A model generated the notes under the pieces. That model searched no databases. It was given only the letters and a program-made list of their open reading frames with translations, and was not told where the DNA came from. Below are positions 21,541-33,111 of a DNA stretch of 64,000 nt, in pieces. A program made the position numbers and the translations under genes. The stretch's first letter is position 1. Each line of letters starts with the position of its first letter. The stretch lies in the NCBI GenBank assembly GCA_024500155.1, contig CM044857.1, forward strand, positions 6,512,501-6,576,500. Direction: 5' to 3'. The DNA is from Chenopodium formosanum (taxonomy: Eukaryota; Streptophyta; Magnoliopsida; Caryophyllales; Amaranthaceae).

Positions 21541-23400
21541 TATGTTTGAATTTATATCTTTGACTAAATAAATATAAAATGAACATAAAGCCTATAGAAA
21601 ATGAACATTTAATTTATCTTACTTTTGGCCAGGAGTATTCTTTTCTGGATTATTTTGCCCTTCTAATTGAACTTCTTCTAGCTTGCTAAAATCAATATTA
21701 AGTAATACTTTTAACAAAAATGCACATAAATGGTACACAAAATAGACAATTATGTATAATAAAATGAACATTGTTTATTAATACCTTTGATCAACATCAT
21801 GTTTGTCCTTTTCAGATATATTTGTATCCTATTTTTGCTCCACATCCTTTTCACTGAATATTGTATATATTTATTAATTAGAATTTAGATTATAAAAAAA
21901 TGAACAAATTTTGTATGGTTAATGAACATTTGTGAATACAAAAGTGAGCATTATCATACCTTTGATCCCTGCTCTCTTTATAATCTTTTGCAGATTGTTT
22001 TCCTATCTCAGTTGTGGTATGAGTAGCAGAGACATTCTCACTTTGTTCACTAAAAAAATTAGAATTATTTTATATAATATGACATTCAAGTATGAATTAA
22101 TTTATATAATGAAGAGAACTAGTTATTTTGGTATTAAATTTTTATACCTTATGGTTGATTTGTCTCTGGTGGTCTTAATTTGACATTAAAAATTTCACTC
22201 GAACTTTTTTTTTTCACTAAAATTTTAAGAATTACCTAATAAGTTTGATATATATACACAATGCACAGTGATTGCATATAAAAACAATTATTTTATACAT
22301 ATAAACTTGTTTAAAGTGTATCTTTGATAACTACTACCAAATTCATTTTGTTCTATAAACTTCTTTAGAGTTAATGGTTCAGATTTTCCATCTCTAAATT
22401 GAAGCAAGTGTTTCACTCTAAATGGTACATCACTCCAATATAAATTAATTACAGGGTATTAGTTTGAATGCATACAACTGAAATGATTATTATCATATTT
22501 ATATATCTGCAAGATGTTTCAATGAAATGTACATTTGTTATTTAAGCCTCAATGAATACTCAAATGAACAAATATAAATATATGATCATAACTATATCTA
22601 TAAATGAACATTATGAGTATCAAATATGATCATATACAATGATATAACCAAAATCATGATAACATTATATATGATCAAATACAAATAGCATATTAACAAT
22701 GATATAACCAAAATATGATCAAATACAAATAGCATATTCAATGATATAACCAAAATCATGATAACATTATATATAACATATTAAACAAATGAACATAATA
22801 TATTCTGTAAATGATTATATACCTTGGAAATGGAGATATTTTTAAATCCGTACCACTTGATTTGTGAATATCTTTTAAAAGTTCAGGATCTACAATTGCA
22901 TTCTTTTTGCGATTTTTTTTCAATTTATCTACTCTTGACTGAAAAGGTTCATCATCATCGTCTCTGTTTTGTTTAATAAATTGTTAATGTTTTTACTAAA
23001 ACAACTTCAAAAGAAATATCTATTGTTTAAATTGTTAGTTTTCAGTAAAATCGCACTACAATCGCAAGAAATTGAACAAAATTAGGGTTCATACATTTCG
23101 TTAGAATTTTTCACCGAAGTACTCATCTCTGAAGTGTTCTTCTCCAAGTTGTTCTTCTCTGAAGTGTTCTTCTACAAAATCACACTACAATCGAAAGAAA
23201 TTGTACAAAAATTAGGTTTCATACATAAAACCGCACTACAATCGCAAGAAAATGAACAAAATTACTTACTCTTTTGTTAAATCTTGTTCCGATTTTGCAT
23301 TTTCATCTTGAATGTCAGACAGTTGTACTAATTTTGGAGTAATTTTGTACAATTTTTTCTTGTAATTGCTTCGATTTTTTGAATTTTATGAGAGAGAAAA
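21541..23400 (-). CDS. 5' exons of gene A, right of the gypsy insertion
   Basis: Minus-strand exons are visible. Exon ~23270-23400 is basic and ends LVQLSDIQDENAKSEQDLTK before a GTAAG donor. Exon ~23094-23175 is a short EKNTSEKNN-type repeat. Exon ~22828-22966 reads DPFQSRVDKLKKNRKKNAIV then DPELLKDIHKSSGTDLKISP. Exon ~22319-22440 reads YWSDVPFRVKHLLQFRDGKS then LTLKKFIEQNEFGSSYQRY. Short charged exons follow at ~21625-21700 and ~21790-22010. I found no clear ATG in the first exon's frame. Introns carry TGAACATT words. Confidence 0.55.
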
Positions 23401-23457
23401 TGGAAGAAACTTGGAGAGGAAGGTTTTAGAGAGAGAAAATGCTAGGTTTTTTTTATT

Positions 23458-23466
23458 GTATATATA
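23458..23466 (-). promoter_or_regulatory. Possible TATA box of gene A
   Basis: GTATATATAC reads on the minus strand, followed by a CT-rich leader with CATTTTCTCTCTCTAAAAC, about 60-190 bp upstream of the first exon. Position and composition fit a plant core promoter. Confidence 0.4.
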
Positions 23467-23480
23467 CGTTGGGTAGGGGC

Positions 23481-23551
23481 GGTTTTTAACTAGTTACTGC
23501 GGTTACTACGGTTAGTGGGTTACTGCAGTTAGTGGGTTACTGTGGTTAGTA
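23481..23551. repeat. Short GTTACTGCGGTTAGTGG-type tandem repeat
   Basis: GTTACTGCG / GTTAGTGG phrases alternate about six times. This is a small minisatellite upstream of gene A's possible promoter. Confidence 0.6.
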
Positions 23552-23699
23552 GGACTTCATACGCTGCGTTTCATGGGGGGTGTAGTTAGTGGACCTACAC
23601 TAGGGGGTAGGTGTTAAGAATTATATAGAGGTGGGCTTTCTCTGGTATTTTGGGCATATGTAAATTGTTAAGGCAATGTCTTCTTTATTAAAAGTAATG

Positions 23700-25485
23700 G
23701 CTTGTTTTGTTCACCTTATTTCTGCTTATATGAATTGATCTGATCTGGTTTTATTAGATATGATCTGAATGTCATATTTGACCAAACTTTGACCTTAAAT
23801 ATACGATAATATATACATAAAAATATATCAAGTGGAGTTTTGTTAGACTCGAAATAATGTGTATTTTATTAATATGTGATTTTCATAATTTTTTACATTA
23901 CGAAATTAAAGATATTTAGCGATAAAAAACTGCACGTAAAACGATGATCTGATCTGAACTTTTTTTTTTCTAATCTGATCTAATTTGAACTTTTTTTTTC
24001 AAGTTAAGTATAAAGTTAAGGTCCAACCTTTTCCTTTTTTCACCTTTTGGAACCTCCCACTTTTTTTTTCACCATTTGGGACCTTATAGGTAAATTTCGG
24101 CCAAAAAGTTAGTCCCTTGGGTTAAATAAAATAGTCACTTGGGTTAAATAAGTTAGTCCCCTAAAAACGGTTAGAAAAAAGAAAATCCCCTCTAAAATGT
24201 TAGTCCCCTCATAAATGCTTGTGCAGATTGATAACCACAAGAACCCATTAAACTAATAACTAGAAAATTCCAAAAAAATAAAAAAAAAAAAACCCAGAAA
24301 AATAAAAATCGTCACCCTAGAATCAAACAAAACAATCAGTATTTAAACTATGACTAAATAGAGAGAAAATTAGAAAATGAAGTAAAATACAACTAAGTGG
24401 TATAGAAAAATATAGTAATTGAAACTGAGATTGAAAAAAAAATGAGACATAGATAGAGAAATTACTAGGATTAGAGAAGATGAAAAAAGTGCGCAATATA
24501 TAACAGAGAACAGCCTAGGTTTGAGAAAGAACAAAGGAACAAGTGACAAATTTTTATTTTTGCTCGAAACTAAACTATTGTTGCTTATTCAAGAGAACAA
24601 AACATTTTTCCTCCTTTCTTACATTTTAAGGGGGGAAACTATTTTTTTTATTTTTTTATTTTTCTTTTTGGGAATTTTTTTCTCCTTTATTTATATGGTT
24701 AATATGGGTGGAGTAGGGTTTAAATTAAAAATAAAAATTATACAAAATTGTTATAAAAATAAATAAATAAAAAGAAACATGAAAATGAAATCATGGAAAG
24801 AAATTGTGGTAGTGAACTAGTACCATGGGAATATGGGATGTTTGATCAAAATAAGATAAATAATAAGGCATGATAATTTTTTTAGGATTCACTTCAAATA
24901 TTTGACATATTTTCTGATTAAAACATTTCATAGAACTGTAGAGTTAAACACTCATTTCATTATAATGTGTCTCGGAAGATTAAGAAAATGGTCTTTGATT
25001 TATAATTAAAATGTAAACTATCAAAAGCATTTTTCCTAAATAATTTTAACGGCTAGTTGGATAATTAATTTTTGGAAAATGGGTTCATGTAAACTATCAA
25101 AAGCATCTTTTATTCCTTTAATGGCTAGTTGGATAACTACAACAACTTTTTTTTTTTTTTTGCTTTTTTTCTAGTTGCATATTTGGAATATACTCTTTTT
25201 TTGGATATGCATAGTGATTATTAATGAAGGGATTGACTTTATTTTGTAAGAAAGTTAATGAGAGGACTAACTTTTTTGGTTAAATATTTAATTAAAGGAC
25301 TCACTTTTTCTCTGGTGAGTTAAAGGTGGGTTAAATGACTGAAAAGTTAACTACAGGTCTCAAAAGGTGAAAAAAAAGTAGGAGGTCAAAAGGTGAAAAA
25401 ATGAAAAGGTTAGACCCTAGTTTTATACTTAACTCTATTTTTTCTAAAATAAGTAAAAATAAGGTGAATTAAACAAGACCTAAGT
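23700..25485. mobile_element. Outer MITE, split by a second MITE
   Basis: The left end reads TTGTTTTGTTCACCTTATTT and the right end is the complement of TTGTTTAATTCACCTTATTT, so these are inverted ends. Only ~300 bp on the left and ~45 bp on the right belong to it; the rest is the inner element at 24005-25440. The remaining left part repeats GATCTGATCTG words. Confidence 0.5.
24005..25440. mobile_element. Inner DNA element with ~90-bp terminal inverted repeats
   Basis: The left arm (24005-24095) reads GTTAAGTATAAAGTTAAGGT, CCAACCTTTTC, CACCTTTTGGAACCTCCCAC. The right arm (25340-25440) reads as its imperfect complement, ending TTTATACTTAAC. Inside both arms comes a second inverted pair around GTTAGTCCCTTGGGTTAAAT. 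No transposase is seen, and target-site duplication is unclear because both flanks are T-rich. Non-autonomous. Confidence 0.65.
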
Positions 25486-25756
25486 CCTTTAAAAGAAGGC
25501 CTAATAAGGGCCAGGCCTTCTAAAGTCAAATTCAAAAATCCATTGTGATACCCAAATAAAATGTAATTATGACATTAAGAAGAACTTAAAGTTGGGACTC
25601 TTGAACTCTTCTTGCATGACAGGGGTGTTAAATACCACAATCCAAATTTATCAAAATTATCATTATTTTAAGCAACGTGTTATTATTGCCTTTACTAAAC
25701 CCTAACCAATTTGTTCTCCTTTATTTTTTTTCCCTCTTATCAAACACCCCAACCAC

Positions 25757-26897
25757 CATGAAAATTTTACAACAGTCTTTCGAGAAGTGACTACCATAAG
25801 CCTAATGATGTGGCATAACATGATTGAATGTCATAAAGCTATGTCATCTTTGACTTTTCAAAGCTTTTTTTTAATTAAAATTCATTTCTTTAAATTTGAA
25901 ATTATTTTTTTAATTTTCCAAAATTATTTTTTATAATTTCAGAAATTCTTTTTTTGATTTAATAATTAATTTCAGAAAAATTAAATTAAATTAAGTATCA
26001 AAATTAAATTAAATTAAAAATTGTTTTTCAAAGCTCTTGTGGCCATAAGAGGTACACACGTTCCTTCAATAAATTCCTACACAATCATGTAAGTTGCGTT
26101 ATTTTTTACAATTTCGTTTTTCCAAAACCGCTCCTTAAACAATTCTACAATTTGTTAATTATGAATAATATTTATGTTGATTGTTGCTTTTTGGTTGATT
26201 GTTGATTCGACTACATGATTTTGTTTGTATGCCTTTGATTTTCAATTACATAGAAATATTTTACTTGTTTAGTAGATTATTATTTTGTTTTTCATACGTG
26301 TTTTAATGGTTTGTATAGTTTTGATTTTAAATTATTTGAAAGCGGGAAGGTTAATATGTTTGGAAGTACTTACACATCGAGTAAATGGGAAAAATACTGT
26401 TTGAAATTACCTTTGAAATTAAACACCCGTTCACTAAAAAATAAGTATTTCCAAAAATCCTAAATTTTTGTTACAAATTTGCTCTAATTAACCCCCAATT
26501 TACAAACCATGTTTGAATTAGGTTCAATTGATGTACTGTTCAGTACTAATTATTGCTTGTTTAATAAAATATAACAACATTGGTACTTTCTTTTCTTTTT
26601 TTTTTTTGTTAATTTTTTTGGTGAAAAAGAGTGAAAATTTTACATTAGTCTTTTGAGAAGTGACTACCATAAGCCTAATGATGTGACGTAACATGATTGG
26701 ATATCATAAAGTTATGTCATCTTTGACTTCAAAGCTTTTTTTTTAATTAAAATTCATTCCTATAAATTCTGAAATTCTTTTTTTAATTTTCAAAAATCAT
26801 TTTTTATAATTTTAGAAATTCTTTTTTTTGTATTTAATAATTAATTTCAGAAAATTAAAAGTAAATTAAAAATCAAAATTAAAAAAATTAAATAAAA
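25757..26897. repeat. Direct repeat of ~270 bp (25757-26037 and ~26630-26897) flanking an inverted-repeat arm
   Basis: Both copies start GTGAAAATTTTACA or similar and share GAAGTGACTACCATAAGCCT, then AATGATGTGGCATAACATGA, then AATTAAAATTCATT and several TTTTTTATAATTTC-type runs, ending AATTAATTTCAGAAA. They are clearly homologous with scattered changes. Between them lies exactly the left arm of the long inverted repeat. Confidence 0.75.
26038..26632 (+). repeat. Left arm of a ~0.6 kb inverted repeat
   Basis: This stretch matches, as reverse complement, 36845-37500. Shared landmarks are TTGTTAATTATGAATAATAT, ACATGATTTTGTTTGTATGC, TTAGGTTCAATTGATGTAC and ATATAACAACATTGGTACT. The arms are ~10.2 kb apart and would be the ends of a large transposon or a fold-back pair. 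Confidence 0.75.
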
Positions 26898-27194
26898 ATT
26901 GTTCTTCATTTCTTTATCCAAAATAAAAAATTTCATGCAAATTTGACACTATTATTCACTAATTTGTTCAATGTTTCATTCTGAAGTTCGATCTTTAATT
27001 TGTTCATCAATTCATTTTGTAGCAATTCGAATTTTTCAGTTTATAATGTTTAGACTTTTGTTCTTACAAAATCTCAACCAAAACCGCTATATAACGTATT
27101 GAATTACCCGCATGGGTGTTTGGTTATATCGCGGTGGTTGGCGGCATGGTTGTTTAGGTTGAATGATTGATGTTTTTTCAGAATGTATGATTGG

Positions 27195-27222
27195 TGATAG
27201 ATATTATAGGATTATTATGACA
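27195..27222 (+). repeat. 28-bp remnant of the 5' LTR of copia 1
   Basis: It begins TGATAGATATTATAGGATTA like the 3' LTR and ends GACA directly before the primer site. About 157 bp of the LTR are missing, although the target-site duplication and both terminal dinucleotides remain. Confidence 0.8.
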
Positions 27223-27238
27223 TGGTATCACAGCCTAG
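27223..27238 (+). other. Primer-binding site of copia 1
   Basis: TGGTATCACAGCCTAG directly follows the LTR end. TGGTATCA is the standard start of primer sites complementary to initiator tRNA-Met in plant copia elements. Confidence 0.8.
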
Positions 27239-27437
27239 ATTTTTTTAGGGTTCCACAAAATTTTATTTTATTTTTCCTAAAAAAATCCGATCCTTTCTTT
27301 CTTCCGCATTCTCTAATCACTCGTGGTTAATTCATCACATTAATTTGCTGCCTTGTTTTTGTCCACTTTGCTGCAACTTCTAGCCTTTTTTAATTAATTC
27401 TATTTTACAATAGCATTTTGTTTTGGTTTCCTAAGCA

Positions 27438-28181
27438 ATGGCCAAGGATGATGATCAACCACTCAAACCTTCTCCTCCTCCACCTTCTAATGACTACCAC
27501 CCTACTAATTCCATTAGCAACATCAAGAATGAGGTTCCTGAAATCCTTGATCGTGACAAAGGGAATTATGGTAGTTGGGTTGAACTTTTCGAAATTCATT
27601 GTCACTCCTGCAATGTTATCGACCATATAGATCCTAAATCACCCCGTCCTACGGACCTCACAACGGCGCAGTGGAACCGCCTTGACTCAATTGTGAAAAA
27701 GTGGATCTATAACACAATTTCTGCGGACTTACGAAGCACGATGTTGTACAAAAATGCTACGGCACAAGAAACTTGGAATAGGCTCGCCAATATTTTTCAA
27801 GATAATGGTGAAATTCGTGCAATTTATCTCGAAAACCAATTTAACAATCTCTTTGTTGAAAATTTCCCAGATGTGTCTTCTTACTGTCAGAAATTGAAGG
27901 AACTCAAAGATCAACTAGCTAATGTTGGTCAGCCCGTGTCCGAGAGAACTTTGGTTTTACGTCTTTGTGCAGGTTTAATTGACTCCGACTATGATGGGGT
28001 GGCTCAATCTATCACTCAAATCCGACCTCTCCCCGGGTTTGATGAAGCAAGATCCCGAATTCTCTTAGAAGAGTCCCGCAAATCCGCAAAAGACAACTCC
28101 GGGCAAGCTTTTGTGGCACAAGCGAGCAGTAGCACCACCACCACCGCGGCGGCCGGCCAGCAGCAGCAGCCGCCGCAATAG
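27438..28181 (+). pseudogene. Gag of copia 1
   Basis: The start MAKDDDQPLK matches MAKDDEVRNS in copia 2. The region has the UBN2-type Gag block: WVELFEIHCHSCNVIDHIDP, WNRLANIFQDNGEIRAIYLE and LRLCAGLIDSDYDGVAQSI. It ends at a TAG inside a Gln-rich run. The same frame stays open downstream into protease and pol, so this is one premature stop in a single Gag-Pol frame. It forms virus-like particles in active relatives. Confidence 0.85.
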
Positions 28182-31100
28182 CAAGGCAGGGGTGGTGGTG
28201 GCAGTGGCCGTGGCAATAAGGGGCGTGGTGGCAAGTCCAAACCCAAAGGCAGGGGGCGTGGACAGCAGCAACAACAACAACAGGCCCAGGCCCAGCCCAC
28301 CCCTCTTAACCAAGCAAGCCCAAGTCAGCAGCAGTTGTGGGCTAGTTTCCAACAGTGGGCTCAGCAATCAACTTGGGCCAGGCCGCCAGCTCCTTTTCCA
28401 GTTCAGCAGCAACAAAGGTCCATCCTTGGACACCCCAGACCACAACAGGCTTACACGGCCCAATATGGGCAGCCCATGACTCCCACGGATTTGGCAGCAT
28501 CTTTCTCCACAATGACACTTCCAAATCCCGACAATCAGTGGTACGTGGATTCGGGTGCCACATCACACATGACGAACAACGTTGGTAATCTCTTACCCCT
28601 GTTTAATTTAAGCACTAAAAATCATATTTTAGTTGGTAATGGTCATCGTATTCCAGTAACAGGTTATGGTCATGGCTCCCTTCCCCATCCCAAAACACCT
28701 CTCATCCTTCGTGATGTCCTCCTTGCACCTCAACTCATAAAGAACCTTATTTCAGTTCGTAAATTTACCACTGATAATTCTTTGTCTATTGAGTTTGATC
28801 CTTTTGGTTTTTCTGTGAAGGATCTTCGTACGGGGACAATAATAACGAGATGTGATAGTTCGGGAGACTTATATCCAGTCAAAACCACAAACTCCACTCC
28901 ATCCACCTGTCTTGCTACCTCACTCACTGCTGTTTCACCTTCTACTTGGCATAGTCGTCTAGGACATCCTGGAGCTCAAGTCTTTAGTTTTCTAAAGTCT
29001 AAAAATCATATTTATTGTAATAAGGAGCATAACTCCCAGTTTTGCAATTCTTGTCAATTAGGAAAACATACTCGACTCCCTTTTGAAAATTCTAATAATA
29101 CTACTATTTGTGCTTTTGATATTATACATGCCGATTTATGGACTTCTCCTATTCGTAGTTCTCAAGGTCACAAATATTATCTAGTCTTATTAGATGATCA
29201 TACTCACTTTGTGTGGACCATTCCGTTAAAATACAAATCTCAAGCCTTTCAATCCTTTATCAATTTCCGAAAATATGTTGAAACCCAATTTGAACGTCAA
29301 ATTAAATCCTTTCAATGTGATCATGGTAGGGAATTTGATAATGACCCTTTTAAGCAAAAATGTATTGACCATGGAATGATATTCCGTTTTTCTTGTCCAC
29401 ACACTTCCTCACAAAATGGCAAAGCCGAGCGTATGATTCGCACTCTTAATAATATTAAGCGTACTATTCTTTTTCATGCGTCTCTCCCTCCCTCGTATTG
29501 GTTTTATGCTCTTGAAACGGCCACTTACCTTCTAAATATCTTGCCAACAAAAGCTCTTAAAAACAATACTCCTGCTTTCGCCTTGTTTGGAAAAACTCCT
29601 TCATATGATCACATTCGTGTTTTTGGGTGTCTTTGCTTTCCTAACTTATCTGCCACAGCTCCACACAAATTAGCTCCTCGATCTACACCATGTGTGTTCT
29701 TGGGTTATCCTATTGACCATAGAGGGTATCGGTGTCTTGATCTCACCACAAATAAAATAATCATATCGCGTCATGTTATTTTTGATGAAGCAACTTTCCC
29801 ATTCCGAAATATTCATCAATTTCGTAGCCTTGATTATGAGTTTCTAGGTGATGATTCCCCCTCCACTCATTTGTTGCAGCCCACGTTTCACACCCCGCAA
29901 CAACAAAACCCACACACACTTCACCAAGAATATGGCCCAGCAGGTTCTGTCACCCCACAAACCGGCCCAACAGCTTCTGCCAGCCCACTCCATGCTCCAG
30001 CAAGCCCAGTCCGCCCACAATCAAACCCCGCCCAGCCATTATCTCCTGCCCAACAACCTGTCCAGCAGGCTACTCCGCAGGCTGGCTGCGGCAGCCCAGC
30101 GTCAGCCGCGGGTAGCCCGCGGACTCCACTGCAACCACCACCAACGGCCAGCAGCGCCACCACACCCACCCCTGCTTACTCCCCGCCACCTATGCGTGGC
30201 ATTCCGCCCATACAACCCACTCGGCCACCACCTCCTTCACCCCGAGTCACCCGTAGTCAACGGGGAATTTTTAAGCCTAATCCGAAATATTGCAACCTTA
30301 CCGTTCAACCTTCGGGTCCCCACCATCATAAATCACCGCTTCCAAAATCCTATAAACAAGCTTTAAATGACCATAACTGGAATGCAGCGATGAATGATGA
30401 ATATAGTGCTTTAATTAAGACAGGGACATGGGAATTAGTGCCTAGGCCTGCGGGGGTGAATATTGTTAATTGTATGTGGCTATTTAAGCATAAATACAAG
30501 TCTAATGGTGACCTTGAAAGGCACAAAGCTCGTCTTGTATGTGATGGCAGATCGCAGGAAATTGGTGTGGATTGTGATGAGACTTTCAGTCCGGTAGTTA
30601 AACCGGCCACTATTCGCACTGTTCTCAGTTTAGCTATGGCTAAAAAGTGGTCGATACATCAATTAGATGTCAAAAATGCCTTCTTACATGGTGACTTGCA
30701 GGAAACTGTTTATATGCACCAACCTCCGGGTTTTATTGATCAGAAAGCACCCACTCATGTTTGTCGACTTCGCAGGGCTCTCTATGGTTTGAAACAAGCT
30801 CCCAGAGCTTGGTACCAACGCTTTGCAAATTTTCTCATTAAATTGGGTTTTGTCATCTCACAGAGTGACAACTCTCTGTTTACTTTTCGACAGGGTGATG
30901 ATATGGCATATTTGCTTCTATATGTTGATGATATTATATTAACTACCTCTTCTGACAAGTTGCGTGCAGGGATCATCTCTCAGTTACAAACTGAGTTCCC
31001 TATGACTGATTTGGGTCCGTTGAGTTATTTTTTAGGGATAGCGGTTACCCGTACTCCCTCTTATCTGATACTTTCACAGGAAAAGTATGCACAGGAGATT

Positions 31101-31887
31101 TTAGAGCGCGCAGGTATGGGCTCATGTAAACCTGCAGCCACTCCAGTTGACACTAAGTCAAAACTTAGTGCAGATGCAGGACCACCATTTCGGGATCCGA
31201 CTTTGTATCGCAGTTTAGCAGGTGCTCTTCAGTACCTCACTTTCACTAGGCCGGATATTGCCTATGCGGTACAACAGGTGTGTCTTTTTATGCATGATCC
31301 TCGGGAACCTCACTTTGAGGCATTGAAACGCATTCTGCGTTATATTCAGGGTACCATTGATCACGGCTTACATTTATATCCGACTGTTTCTCATCGACTT
31401 ATTACTTACACTGACGCTGACTGGGGAGGTTGTCCCGATACCCGACGTTCCACATCGGGCTATTGTTGTTTCCTTGGGGACAACCTCGTGTCTTGGTCAT
31501 CTAAGCGTCAGCATACTTTGTCTAAGTCGAGTGCAGAAGCGGAATATCGAGGCGTCGCAAATGTTGTCTCAGAGGTATGTTGGCTTCGTAATCTTTTACT
31601 TGAGTTACATTGTCCTCTACGGCAGGCTACTATTGTTTATTGTGATAATGTCAGTGCTATCTACCTTTTCTGGTAACCCGGTACAACACCAACGCACCAA
31701 ACATGTGGAGATGGATATTCATTTTGTTCGAGAAAAGGTTGCCTTAGGACAAGTTCGGGTTCTGCATGTTCCTACTAGATATCAGTTTGCAGACATTTTC
31801 ACCAAAGGCCTACCACGAGATTTATTTCTGGAATTTAGATCCAGTCTTAGCGTACGCTCTCCTCCCGCTACGACTGCGGGGGTGTGA
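28182..31887 (+). pseudogene. Pol of copia 1 (protease, integrase, RT, RNase H)
   Basis: Protease WYVDSGATSHM; Gag-pre-integrase WHSRLGHPGA and CNSCQLGKH; integrase core with HADLWTSPI, FQCDHGREFDN and SSQNGKAERMIR (D,D,E); RT with LDVKNAFLHGDL, RRALYGLKQAPRAWYQ and LLLYVDDIIL; RNase H with TDADWGGCPDTRRSTSGYC and SSAEAEYRG. An extra T near 31667 ends the frame at 31676, after YCDNVSAIYL; the last ~70 codons continue in another frame (TKHVEMDIHFVREKVALGQV). Otherwise well kept. Confidence 0.9.
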
Positions 31888-32069
31888 TAGATATTATAGG
31901 ATTATTATAATATGTGTCGCAGAGTAGGATATATTTGTATATTTTTGTGATATAGTTTGTATTCTTATCGTACTAGGTTTCCTAACAAGATTAGGACTAG
32001 TATTGTAACACTATATATATTATTCAATGGTACACACTCCAACCCAAGGAGTTTTCCCGAAATCTAACA
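31885..32069 (+). repeat. 3' LTR of copia 1
   Basis: 185 bp, TGATAG...CTAACA, preceded by the purine run GCGGGGGTG and followed by the duplication ATTGG. It holds CACTATATATATTATTC, a likely TATA box, near 32015. Confidence 0.9.
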
Positions 32070-32835
32070 ATTGGAAAAGACAACAATTCTTTTTTTGTTT
32101 TTGTCCCTGTTTGATTCGTAAAACTGTAAATATTTTGTCGCAAACTTGTTTGTGGCTCAGATAATGACCTTAACATCGTTGGGTCATTACCTTTAGAAAA
32201 CACTGATTTATATTATTTGAAATCTTTTTATTTCGTAAAAGATTATTATGCTCTTTTTCGGTTATTGTCAAATTCAGTTTTTTTCTCTATCTCACGACAT
32301 ATACATTTTCCTCCACTAGCTCTTGTGCAGGTTTTTTTTTTTTTTTTTTTAATTTATTTTAAAAGTACTTCATTCTTTTCTTTCCCTAATTTAATTCAAA
32401 TTCAACAACCGAGTACTCTTGAACTTCCATCATGGTTAAAAACGTTGATGTAAGTTTATTCGTTATTTTTGCTACAAATCCATATAATTTCGTATATCTT
32501 TTGAACTGTGTTTATGAACTTTAATTGGTTTATATTTTTGATATTTTATATGTGGACATTAATTGATTAATATTCTTGTAAGTGTACATAATTTCGATCA
32601 ATTAATGTTTATGTATCATCCACGGTTTAGTGTATTTAATTTTCGCCAAACTAATGTTTATGCCATAGCTTAGGATTTATATTTCAATAGATGGAAATAA
32701 AAAATGATTTTGTGTATTCTTTTTTTGAATAGAAAATCAGAAAAATTGAGAAGGAAGTAAAGGGTTTGTTATTATCTTTATAAGGTTTTTTTATTTCCTA
32801 ATTTGCAGAAAGCTGAATGTGGATTTTCCAATTGA

Positions 32836-33111
32836 TTGAATGATGATGCCGGTGGATATGTCGAGTGTGAGATGATATCAAAGAGGTTGGATGCAATTGA
32901 AAAAGATGTGGAAGCTGTAACCATGAAGCTCAAAATATGGAAGGGTAAAAAGTCACAATTCCAGACCAAAATTGGAGACTTGGAAACTAAATTATATCAA
33001 TCAAAGATGGAGAAGAACAAACACATTGCGTATACAAGTATCACTTTGGGTTGTGTTGATTATATCCTGGATTATTTTAGCAGTCAGATACAATTGAATG
33101 TTGTAGTTTAG
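32836..33111 (+). CDS. Small ORF of unknown origin with a coiled-coil stretch
   Basis: 91 codons in an AT-rich region between copia 1 and a MITE. Residues ~12-60 (MISKRLDAIEKDVEAVTMKL onward) have heptad-like spacing of hydrophobics and many charges, so a short coiled coil is likely. The same frame runs upstream of the ATG past a TGA (KAECGFSN before it), so this may be the tail of a longer dead gene. It lies inside the inverted-repeat-bounded element, and could be part of that transposon or a captured fragment. Family not recognised. Confidence 0.35.
   Translation: MNDDAGGYVECEMISKRLDAIEKDVEAVTMKLKIWKGKKSQFQTKIGDLETKLYQSKMEKNKHIAYTSITLGCVDYILDYFSSQIQLNVVV

Larger units (their letters stand above)
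752..23400 (-). pseudogene. Ulp1-type transposon gene (gene A), many exons, interrupted by other elements
   Basis: A long minus-strand gene can be followed through short exons from about 23.4 kb down to a stop at 752-754. Its 5' exons lie to the right of the gypsy element and the rest to the left. In order it shows a basic N-terminus, Lys/Glu-rich low-complexity exons, a transposon-gene domain at 5011-5457, and a C-terminal Ulp1 (C48) protease domain. Plant Mutator-like and other DNA transposons often carry Ulp1-like genes of this layout. Frameshifts near 4455, 5340 and 5870 and an in-frame stop near 5370 suggest it is dead. I did not find the ends of the host transposon, so its class (MULE, CACTA or other) is open. 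The introns repeatedly contain the word TGAACATTTA. Confidence 0.7.
27195..32069 (+). mobile_element. Ty1/copia LTR retrotransposon 1 (Ale/Retrofit-like), 5' LTR nearly deleted
   Basis: Flanked by the 5-bp duplication ATTGG (27190-27194 and 32070-32074). The 3' LTR is 185 bp (31885-32069); the 5' LTR is only 28 bp (27195-27222), its middle lost. Gag-pol reads on the plus strand as one frame from 27438, broken by a TAG at 28179 and a +1 shift near 31667. Domain order (Gag, protease, integrase, RT, RNase H) is that of copia. RT motifs and the short LTR suggest the Ale group. It is the same family as the element at 40681-45622. It cannot make a normal transcript. Confidence 0.92.

Noticed and set aside
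24521..24766. 81-codon plus-strand frame in the inner MITE
   Set aside because: Phe- and Lys-rich translation of T- and A-runs with no domain; no transposase features.
28016..28367. Cys-, Leu- and Pro-rich frames opposite the copia 1 Gag tail
   Set aside because: Shadows of the Gln/Gly-rich low-complexity coding region.
29848..30366. 172-codon plus-strand frame overlapping pol of copia 1
   Set aside because: It lies in the Pro/Gln-rich linker between integrase and RT; the pol frame explains the sequence.
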